Below are positions 6,803 to 11,606 of a stretch of 11,606 bases of DNA, one piece after another. The DNA is from DASYSA01 sp036003885 (lineage in GTDB: Bacteria > Acidobacteriota > Blastocatellia > UBA7656): assembly GCA_036003885.1 (NCBI GenBank), contig DASYSA010000369.1, positions 1-11,606 of the forward strand, read 5' to 3'. The notes beneath the pieces were generated by a model that did no database searches, had not been told where the DNA came from, and saw nothing but the letters and a program-made list of their open reading frames with translations. The translations under genes and the position numbers were made by a program. Numbering within the stretch: the first letter of the stretch is position 1; the number at the start of each line of letters is the position of its first letter.

Positions 6803-6827
6803 TGGGGCGGGCCGAGTGCCCGCCCCA
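6803..6827 (+). terminator. GC-rich hairpin terminator
   Basis: A perfect 10-bp stem: TGGGGCGGGC (6803-6812) pairs with GCCCGCCCCA (6818-6827) around a 5-nt CGAGT loop. It sits 33 nt after the stop of the zinc-ribbon/pseudopilin gene. The tail TTCGCTTCT is only moderately T-rich, so it could be an inefficient intrinsic terminator or an RNA-stabilising hairpin. It separates the upstream gene block from the carboxylase genes. Confidence 0.65.
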
Positions 6828-6853
6828 TTCGCTTCTACAGCTGTTCCGTGGTC

Positions 6854-6889
6854 CAACTCGGCAACTCGGCAACTCGGCAACTCGGCAAC
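6854..6889 (+). repeat. 8-bp tandem repeat (CAACTCGG)x4 upstream of the biotin carboxylase
   Basis: Four perfect copies of CAACTCGG (6854-6861, 6862-6869, 6870-6877, 6878-6885) plus a partial CAAC (6886-6889). The array ends 14 bp before the first likely start codon of the carboxylase. It lies inside the probable 5' leader. Because the unit is not a multiple of 3, it is unlikely to be coding. Confidence 0.9.
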
Positions 6890-6903
6890 CCCTGACCTCC
6901 CGG

Positions 6904-8430
6904 ATGGCAATGTTCAAGAAACTCCTGATCGCCAACCGAGGCGAAATCGCCGTACGAATCGCTCGCGCATGCCGCGAGATGGGCATCTCTCCAGTTGCGG
7001 TCTATTCGGACATCGACCGCGCCGCGTTGCACGTTCGTGTGGCCGACCAGGCCGTCCGAATCGGGACCGCTCCTTCCAACGAGAGTTACCTGCTCATAGA
7101 GAACATCATCAGCGCCGCGATCAAGACCGGCGCCGAAGCAATTCATCCAGGTTACGGCTTCCTGTCGGAGAACGCCGACTTCGCGGAAGCGGTGGAGCGG
7201 GCTGGACTGGTCCTCGTAGGCCCTCCCGCTTCGGCTATGAGGATGATGGGGTCCAAGACCAGCGCGCGGCGTGCAGCTCAAGCGGCCGGCGCGCCGGTCG
7301 TGCCGGGAACTACATCGTCCGTTGACTCCGCTGAACAAGCTCAAGCGCAGGCCGAAACCATCGGTTATCCGGTCATGCTCAAGGCTGCATCAGGAGGCGG
7401 AGGCAAAGGCATGCGGCTGGTGCCGTCGCGCCAAGATCTCCCAAGCGCCCTCTCACTCGCCCGGAACGAAGCGCTGTCGAGCTTTGGCGATCCGTCGGTG
7501 TATATCGAGAAATATATCGACAGGCCTCGCCATATCGAGATTCAATTGATCGGCGATCGCGATGGAAAGATGATCTATCTCGGCGAGCGCGAGTGCTCGC
7601 TTCAGCGCCGGCATCAGAAGGTCATGGAGGAGTGCCCCTCCCCTTTAGTCGATGAAGACCTGCGCCGCCGGATGGGTGAGGCTGCCGTTGGAATTGCGCG
7701 CTCCGCCGGCTACTACAACGCCGGAACGATGGAATTCCTGGTTGATAGCGAGAAGAACTTCTACTTTCTCGAGATGAACACCCGGCTTCAGGTCGAGCAT
7801 CCGGTCACTGAGATGGTGGTGGGCCGCGACCTGGTACACCTGCAGATCAGAGTTGCCGCGGGCGAGTCTTTGTCGTTCTCGCAGGACGAGGTAGTGATGC
7901 GCGGCGCGGCGATCGAGTGCCGCATCTATGCGGAGGACCCGAGTAATGGTTTCCTTCCGAGTCCCGGCCGCATCAGCAAACTGATTACACCGTCGGGCCC
8001 CGGCGTGCGCGATGACAGCGGCGTCTACGCCGGATGGGATGTCCCGGTCTACTACGATTCGCTTCTGGCGAAACTCTGCGTGTGGGCCGAGACGCGAGAG
8101 GAGGCGATTAACCGACTCGCCCGGGCACTCGGCGAATACACGATTGAAGGCATACGCACGACGCTGCCGTTCTTTCGGGCGGTTGTGGCCAGCGGGGAGT
8201 TCCGAGCCGCGCGATTGGACACTGGATTCATAGATCGCTTCTGGAATGGAGAGTCGCCGGTGAGGGAAGGCTCCGATGAAGAAGTCGATGTGAAGCTTGC
8301 CGACATCGCAGCGATCGCGGCGTTGCTGCACGCTCGGGCCACGGTGCCTGTCACGGGAGCTGCCCCTGCCGGGTTGACTCCCAGCAACCGATGGAAGATG
8401 CATGGGCGGCTGCCTCAGAGGAGAGGATGA
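6904..8430 (+). CDS. accC: Biotin carboxylase subunit of an acyl-CoA carboxylase (AccC/PccA type)
   Basis: This subunit uses ATP and bicarbonate to carboxylate biotin held by a carrier protein, the first half-reaction of acetyl- or propionyl-CoA carboxylase. The 508-residue protein has the expected order: N-terminal domain from LLIANRGEIAVRI; ATP-grasp with K160 and the glycine loop SGGGGKGM (163-170); ECSLQRRHQKV (230-240); catalytic EMNTRLQVEHP (290-300); and a C-terminal biotin-carboxylase domain. It is ~55 residues longer than E. coli AccC (449), as in many propionyl/acetyl-CoA carboxylase alpha subunits, but it lacks a fused biotin domain. I chose the ATG at 6904; ATG 6910 (MFKKLL) is equally possible. 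The open frame extends back to 6802, but that part is translated terminator and repeat. No Shine-Dalgarno is evident. The biotin carrier is the next gene, while no carboxyltransferase lies in the window, so the acyl-CoA substrate is undecided. Confidence 0.95.
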   Translation: MAMFKKLLIANRGEIAVRIARACREMGISPVAVYSDIDRAALHVRVADQAVRIGTAPSNESYLLIENIISAAIKTGAEAIHPGYGFLSENADFAEAVERAGLVLVGPPASAMRMMGSKTSARRAAQAAGAPVVPGTTSSVDSAEQAQAQAETIGYPVMLKAASGGGGKGMRLVPSRQDLPSALSLARNEALSSFGDPSVYIEKYIDRPRHIEIQLIGDRDGKMIYLGERECSLQRRHQKVMEECPSPLVDEDLRRRMGEAAVGIARSAGYYNAGTMEFLVDSEKNFYFLEMNTRLQVEHPVTEMVVGRDLVHLQIRVAAGESLSFSQDEVVMRGAAIECRIYAEDPSNGFLPSPGRISKLITPSGPGVRDDSGVYAGWDVPVYYDSLLAKLCVWAETREEAINRLARALGEYTIEGIRTTLPFFRAVVASGEFRAARLDTGFIDRFWNGESPVREGSDEEVDVKLADIAAIAALLHARATVPVTGAAPAGLTPSNRWKMHGRLPQRRG

Positions 8431-8465
8431 GCCGACGTCCCGAGAGTAACCCCCATCCAACATGA
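8427..8465 (+). CDS. Possible 12-codon coupling micro-ORF
   Basis: A short frame encoding MSRRPESNPHPT. Its ATG overlaps the biotin carboxylase stop (ATGA, 8427-8430), and its TGA overlaps the carrier-protein ATG (ATGA, 8462-8465). AGGAG at 8419-8423 lies 3 nt upstream of its start. The carrier gene itself has no visible Shine-Dalgarno. The arrangement would let ribosomes finishing the first gene restart on the micro-ORF and then on the carrier gene. Whether it is translated is unproven. Confidence 0.35.
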   Translation: MSRRPESNPHPT

Positions 8466-8956
8466 AATACGAAGCAAAAATCGATGGTCGCCAGGTTGCT
8501 ATTACGCTTGAAGAACGCGACGGTATGGTCGCGGCGGCAATAGACAATCGCACCTATGAGCTCAAAGTCGTTCAGCCTGAACAAGGGGTCTATCTGATCT
8601 TCTTCGGCGACGACGTTTACGAGGCTGACGTCTGGGGCGGCGACCGAAACAGATTGCAGGTCAAGCTTCGTGGCCGCCTGTTTGAGGTGAACATCATCAA
8701 CCGCAAGCAGCGAAGGGCCGCGACAGATCACGCCGCGGAAGGAAGACAGAATCTCATATCACCCATGCCCGGCAAGGTCGTCCGAGTGCTGCTCACTGCC
8801 GGCAATGAGGTCGAGGCGGGCCAGGGAGTCGTAGTCGTTGAAGCTATGAAGATGCAGAACGAAATCAAATCACCGAAGGCAGGCCGCGTAGTCGCAGTCC
8901 GGGTCAACGAAGGAGAGACCGTGAGTGCGAATCAGGTGCTCGCCGTAGTTGAATGA
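8462..8956 (+). CDS. Biotin carboxyl carrier protein of an acyl-CoA carboxylase
   Basis: A 164-residue subunit that carries the biotin cofactor between the carboxylase and carboxyltransferase sites. The C-terminal biotinyl domain (~98-164) has the biotinylation motif EAMKM with target K130, plus the flanking S-P-M-P-G-K and G-D/G-E turns (here PMPGKVV and NEGETV). Residues 1-80 form a beta-rich N-terminal region (KYEAKIDGR...). It may correspond to the biotin-transfer linker region of fused propionyl-CoA carboxylase alpha subunits; that is inference. It follows the biotin carboxylase by 31 nt with no visible Shine-Dalgarno of its own. The stop is only 12 bp from the stop of the convergent hydrolase gene, leaving no room for a separate terminator. 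Confidence 0.9.
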   Translation: MKYEAKIDGRQVAITLEERDGMVAAAIDNRTYELKVVQPEQGVYLIFFGDDVYEADVWGGDRNRLQVKLRGRLFEVNIINRKQRRAATDHAAEGRQNLISPMPGKVVRVLLTAGNEVEAGQGVVVVEAMKMQNEIKSPKAGRVVAVRVNEGETVSANQVLAVVE

Positions 8957-8968
8957 CAGAAGTGCCTC

Positions 8969-9886
8969 TCAACGCGCGAGCCACATCTTCATTGTGCGAG
9001 TGACCAGATCAGACGCATCCTGCTGAACAAAGTGGCCTGCGCCTGGAATCGTCACCAGCGTCAGATCCTTTTCGAGCCACTCCCAGGTGTTATTCAGTGC
9101 GCCCGCGAGCAGCGCCGTGTCATTCAACCCGTGAATCATCAACACCGGCATCTTCACCTTCACCACCGGTGAAGTGTCTTCGGCGTATGGCTCCCTGGGA
9201 TAGTTGCGTTTGTAGTAGTTGAGCATCGCCTCGAAGTCCGACCGTTTGAATGCCTCGATGTACTTCTCTTTGGCCTTCGGATCCTTGACCCATGATGCCA
9301 GCCGCTCCGGAGTCAACTGCAGATGTGCACCCTCTTTCTGGAAGTTTCGAGCGTACTGGCTGTTCTGCTGCTGCTGCTGATTGTGAGCGAGTTCACGCGA
9401 CAGGCCGCGGGGGTGCGGCAGATTCAGGATGACGAGCTTGTCGGTCGTATCTGGGAAGGTCATCGCGAAGATCCAGGCTACAATGCCGCCCCAGTCGTGC
9501 CCGACGATAATTGCTTTGTCGCGTTTCTGATGGCGGACGACAGCCATCACGTCTCCCACCAGGAGTTTGATGTCGTAGTTCTCGACACCTTTCGGTTTGT
9601 CACTCAGGTTATAACCGCGCTGGTCAATGGCGACCACCTGGTAGGTCTCCGAGAGAGCTTCCATCTGATCGCGCCAGGAGTACCAAAAGTCGGGGAAGCC
9701 GTGGATCATAACGATCAGCGGCGCTACGCCGGAAGCGGGCATTCTCTTCGGCCCCAGGCTCGCGTAGTGGATCTTGACGCCGTTGGAATCCGCGTATTCA
9801 TGCTTTACTCGCTGCTCGAGATCGACTGCTGCCGACACGACGCAACAAAGAAGAATGGTTGTCACAGCAAGGATGAATCGCTTCAT
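8969..9886 (-). CDS. Secreted alpha/beta-hydrolase, epoxide-hydrolase-like
   Basis: A 305-residue alpha/beta-hydrolase. Residues 1-20 are a signal peptide or lipoprotein-like leader (MKR, hydrophobic core, CCVVSAA), so the enzyme should act outside the cytoplasm. The epoxide hydrolase pattern is complete: oxyanion motif HGFPDFW (62-68); nucleophile D131 in GHDWGG (an Asp, as in epoxide hydrolases and dehalogenases rather than a Ser esterase); lid tyrosines Y178 (QYARNFQ) and probably Y225 (NYYKRN); acid D256 in HGLNDTAL; base H285 in GAGHF. The two lid tyrosines favour an epoxide hydrolase over a haloalkane dehalogenase. The start at 9886 has GGAGGTG (9889-9895) just upstream. The frame stays open to 9931, but that extension is translated repeat. 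A run of glutamines (170-174) lies in the lid. It is the last gene of the right-hand minus-strand cluster. Confidence 0.9.
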   Translation of the reverse strand: MKRFILAVTTILLCCVVSAAVDLEQRVKHEYADSNGVKIHYASLGPKRMPASGVAPLIVMIHGFPDFWYSWRDQMEALSETYQVVAIDQRGYNLSDKPKGVENYDIKLLVGDVMAVVRHQKRDKAIIVGHDWGGIVAWIFAMTFPDTTDKLVILNLPHPRGLSRELAHNQQQQQNSQYARNFQKEGAHLQLTPERLASWVKDPKAKEKYIEAFKRSDFEAMLNYYKRNYPREPYAEDTSPVVKVKMPVLMIHGLNDTALLAGALNNTWEWLEKDLTLVTIPGAGHFVQQDASDLVTRTMKMWLAR

Positions 9887-9888
9887 TT

Positions 9889-9895
9889 CACCTCC
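9889..9895 (-). promoter_or_regulatory. Ribosome-binding site deciding the hydrolase start
   Basis: On the minus strand this reads GGAGGTG, 2 nt before the ATG at 9886 (4 nt measured from the GGAGG core). It decides against the longer frame starting at 9931, whose first residues come from the neighbouring inverted repeat. Confidence 0.8.
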
Positions 9896-9899
9896 AGAG

Positions 9900-10002
9900 G
9901 CCTGGGTACGCACGCTTCCAGCGTGCTGCATTCATTAGGTACGTCCGACTCGAGCGTGTTGCATTCAATAGGGCGGCACGCTGGAAGCGTGCGTACCCAG
10001 GC
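9900..10002. repeat. Perfect 27-bp inverted repeat between two genes
   Basis: The arms 9900-9926 and 9976-10002 are exact reverse complements over 27 bp, separated by a 49-bp spacer. Each arm also contains its own imperfect palindrome (GCACGCTTCCAGCGTGC). The right arm touches the last base of the stop codon of the DUF1579-like gene, and the left arm lies 4 bp beyond the Shine-Dalgarno of the hydrolase. In RNA from the minus strand it would form a long stem between the two cistrons. It resembles REP/BIME-type intergenic palindromes; I recall similar sequences in Acidobacteriota, but that is recollection and not a search. Confidence 0.85.
9905..9970. repeat. Two 33-bp imperfect direct repeats nested in the inverted repeat
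   Basis: Units at 9905-9937 and 9938-9970 match at 26 of 33 positions. They share GGTACG at the start, AGCGTG in the middle and TGCATTCA near the end. The right arm of the inverted repeat acts as a partial third unit in reverse orientation. The layout is therefore unit, unit, inverted half-unit. Confidence 0.75.
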
Positions 10003-10589
10003 TACTTCGTGTCGACTTTCCGGAACCACGCATTGCCCAGACTTGTGAAGGGTCCACCGTCGACCGAGATCTCAACCTGTACTCTGTAGTGGGCAGGAGA
10101 GAGCATCAGCGTCTTCCCCTTCAGCTTGATGATCTTACCGCTCTTCTTGATCGGAGCGCTCTCCCAGTGAATGGTGTAGTAGCCGCCGAGATCCCCGCCG
10201 ATCGGGCCTGTCTTCACGACCGAGACGCCGAAGAGTCCGCTCTCAACCCGAGTTACTACCCTCTCAGCTTCTTTGTAGGTCACAACGGCCCGGCCCTTGA
10301 ACGGTCCCGCCGGACCTTCGCCTTCGATGTTGCTTTCGTAGGAACCGAGGGTCTTCTTGTACATCTCCGTTCCTTTCATCTTGCCGCCGGGTCCAAGCGG
10401 AGACTCGGGCATGTTCCAGTCAAACGACCACGTGCCAAGGAAGTAGTCCATGTTCGGAGGCGGCATCGGGTCGGAGGGTTCGGTCGGTCGAGAGGGTTGC
10501 TGAGAAGGCTGCTGCAAAACAAAGAGGGCTACGAACAATAGCAAAGGTATCATGGGGCTTCGTACCTTCATCTCTCTCTTCATGGTCAT
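10002..10589 (-). CDS. Small secreted DUF1579-like protein
   Basis: Up to 195 residues, function unknown. A positively charged start (KREMKVR), a hydrophobic stretch (~14-25) and a Gln/Pro/Ser-rich linker (~26-46) indicate export. The rest (~48-192) is beta-rich. It begins with D-Y-F-L-G-T-W (48-54), the motif that opens DUF1579 and related lipocalin-like barrels, and ends with an N-A-W-F-R strand. Three in-frame ATGs (10589, 10583, 10571) are possible. AGGA lies 3 nt before the first and 9 nt before the second, so 10583 is slightly preferred on spacing; the coordinates give the longest form. It lies 71 nt downstream of the copper-monooxygenase-like gene and is probably co-transcribed with it. 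Its start region is paired in a long hairpin. Confidence 0.75.
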   Translation of the reverse strand: MTMKREMKVRSPMIPLLLFVALFVLQQPSQQPSRPTEPSDPMPPPNMDYFLGTWSFDWNMPESPLGPGGKMKGTEMYKKTLGSYESNIEGEGPAGPFKGRAVVTYKEAERVVTRVESGLFGVSVVKTGPIGGDLGGYYTIHWESAPIKKSGKIIKLKGKTLMLSPAHYRVQVEISVDGGPFTSLGNAWFRKVDTK

Positions 10590-10650
10590 TCGTCCTTTGC
10601 CATTCGAGCAATGACGAGCAGTTCGAATGAAAAGGACGAATGACTATGAA
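10579..10650 (-). promoter_or_regulatory. Hairpin covering the ribosome-binding site and starts of the DUF1579-like gene
   Basis: Arms 10579-10598 and 10631-10650 are reverse complements at 19 of 20 positions. The exception is a G opposite T (10584/10645), which the minus-strand RNA would read as a C-A mismatch. Inside, 10601-10607 (CATTCGA) pairs with 10623-10629 (TCGAATG) around a 15-nt loop. In the minus-strand mRNA the 3' arm contains the AGGA Shine-Dalgarno and the first two start codons, so the fold would hide them. No T run follows on the minus strand, so it is not a standard intrinsic terminator. Confidence 0.65.
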
Positions 10651-10660
10651 CAGAGCCGGG

Positions 10661-11605
10661 TTATTTCTTGCTTGCCGTTTGCGGGGCAGCCGCTTTGGTC
10701 AGATCCAGGTTGTCGATTGTGTACTCGAACCACGGAATGAACATCTCATCCCAACTCTGCTCGCTCCAGTAGACCTCTTTCTGCGGCGCCGGATTGTAGC
10801 GGTTCTTCAGCGAGTTATCGTAGTGTGCAATCGCGATCATTTTGCTTCCCGGTGGGATCTTGAGCGGCGTCTCCAGCTCGTAATGAAGTTGCCAGTTGAA
10901 GTCGAACTTCGGAACATTCAGCAGGGTTTGCTCCCGGCCATCGGGCCATACAAGTATGTACTTGATGTCCTTGCCCCTCAGGTGCATGTGCGGCGCGAAG
11001 GCGTAGAGGGTGATCGCCTGTTTGATCGAGGCCTGGCCGGTGATCTCCCAGTTGTCCACATATGGCGGGATGTTTGGCAGCCTGCCACGAGTCCTGATCT
11101 CGCGGCCATCGACCACCCTGGTTTCGCCAAGCTCTTTGCCGCCCACCAACACGACATCGGTGACTCCCTTGGTCAGCACTTCGTGAGTCACGGGCGCTTT
11201 TGAAAACCACAGCCCAAGCACCGAACGATCCTTCTCGGGGCGGCCCGTCGGCTGGTAGTGCATGTTGAATTGAAAGTACATGCCGGGGCTGATGCGCTTC
11301 GCGATTCCCGGCCTGTGTCTTTCGAAGCCCTTTCCCGGCGCCTGCCCAACAAGCTTGAACGCCCCGGCTCGGGAGAATGAATCCTGGCTCTGGAAGACTT
11401 CGCTCCCTTCACGCAGTCCGCCGGTGCGTCCCGCATCCGCAGTGTTGAGCTGCGTCGCCGCGGAACCGTCCCTGACCGCTCTGCCATTGACGATCTTGCT
11501 TCCTTCGGGCAACCGCGTGACGTTCGCAATCGAGTGATGCACAACTGCAGGGTTACCCGGCCTGAGCTCGACCGCTTCAATCCAGCGGTCTTCGGTGAAT
11601 GGCAC
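10661..11605 (-). CDS. Copper type II monooxygenase-like protein (PHM-like), 5' end cut
   Basis: The window holds 314 C-terminal residues; the true start lies beyond the right edge, because the first in-window Met falls inside a conserved segment (EDRWIEAVELRPG). The fold is that of ascorbate-dependent copper type II monooxygenases such as peptidylglycine alpha-hydroxylating monooxygenase. Residues matching all six copper ligands are visible (numbered from the first in-window Met): H23, H24 (VVHHS) and H116 (FNMHYQ) for the first copper; H206, H208 (APHMHLRGKD) and M288 (WDEMFI) for the second. From memory, bacterial relatives in Acidobacteriota and Planctomycetota often carry N-terminal cytochrome c or thioredoxin-like domains and are exported; that part is not visible here. 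The substrate is unknown. The gene is upstream of the DUF1579-like and epoxide-hydrolase-like genes on the same strand. Confidence 0.85.
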   Translation of the reverse strand: MPFTEDRWIEAVELRPGNPAVVHHSIANVTRLPEGSKIVNGRAVRDGSAATQLNTADAGRTGGLREGSEVFQSQDSFSRAGAFKLVGQAPGKGFERHRPGIAKRISPGMYFQFNMHYQPTGRPEKDRSVLGLWFSKAPVTHEVLTKGVTDVVLVGGKELGETRVVDGREIRTRGRLPNIPPYVDNWEITGQASIKQAITLYAFAPHMHLRGKDIKYILVWPDGREQTLLNVPKFDFNWQLHYELETPLKIPPGSKMIAIAHYDNSLKNRYNPAPQKEVYWSEQSWDEMFIPWFEYTIDNLDLTKAAAPQTASKK

Positions 11606-11606
11606 A

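Noticed and set aside
6802..6903. N-terminal extension of the biotin carboxylase frame
   Set aside because: It translates the terminator hairpin and the 8-bp repeat; the family begins at MFKKLLIANRGE.
9887..9931. N-terminal extension of the hydrolase frame
   Set aside because: It comes from the inverted repeat. The downstream ATG has a strong Shine-Dalgarno and starts a proper signal peptide.
9323..10048. 241-codon plus-strand frame
   Set aside because: It is antisense to the hydrolase and then runs through the intergenic repeat.
10640..11203. Plus-strand frame with an AGGA-ATG start next to the hairpin
   Set aside because: The start-like signal is the inverted copy of the DUF1579-like gene's own start, and the frame is antisense to the copper-monooxygenase gene, whose ligands are conserved.

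Overview
The window looks like a chromosomal segment from a GC-rich bacterium, most likely an Acidobacteriota member of the Blastocatellia/Pyrinomonadales type. That placement is inference. It rests on the peptidylglycine-monooxygenase-like copper protein, the DUF1579-like secreted protein, the GreA variant, and small palindromic intergenic repeats of a kind I associate with that group. No rRNA, tRNA, CRISPR array, transposase, integrase or phage gene is visible. The window reads as ordinary genome with an unusual density of intergenic repeats and hairpins.

Layout, left to right. Positions 1-445 hold no convincing gene but carry a degenerate ~65-bp repeat in three copies and two small hairpins. 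A small secreted protein (446-769, +) follows and converges on a very large hybrid sensor kinase (938-4378, -) built as Cys-rich GAF, long coiled coil, HisKA/HATPase and two receiver domains. A divergent spacer with a near-consensus promoter for the kinase leads to greA (4665-5165, +). Next come a CDP-alcohol phosphatidyltransferase with its own promoter overlapping the greA stop (5236-5988, +) and a zinc-ribbon/membrane/pseudopilin-like fusion protein (6041-6769, +). A strong GC-rich hairpin terminator closes that block.

The second half starts with a biotin-dependent carboxylase module: a biotin carboxylase subunit (6904-8430, +) preceded by an 8-bp tandem repeat, then a biotin carrier protein (8462-8956, +). 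A 12-codon micro-ORF overlaps both genes by ATGA and may couple their translation. The carboxyltransferase is not in the window. Only 12 bp further, the coding strand flips.

The right-hand minus-strand cluster, in transcription order, is a copper-monooxygenase-like protein (cut by the right edge), a small secreted DUF1579-like protein and a secreted epoxide-hydrolase-like protein. It carries two notable inverted repeats. One hairpin pairs with the ribosome-binding site and start codons of the DUF1579-like gene. The other is a perfect 27-bp inverted repeat enclosing 33-bp direct repeats, between the DUF1579-like gene and the hydrolase. All three proteins appear to be exported or to belong to exported families, so the cluster may act on substrates outside the cytoplasm; the substrate cannot be read from sequence.

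No complete new defence or mobile system is seen. The most interesting items are the start-sequestering hairpin, the micro-ORF between the two carboxylase genes, the zinc-ribbon/pseudopilin fusion, the repeat families and the Cys-rich sensor kinase.
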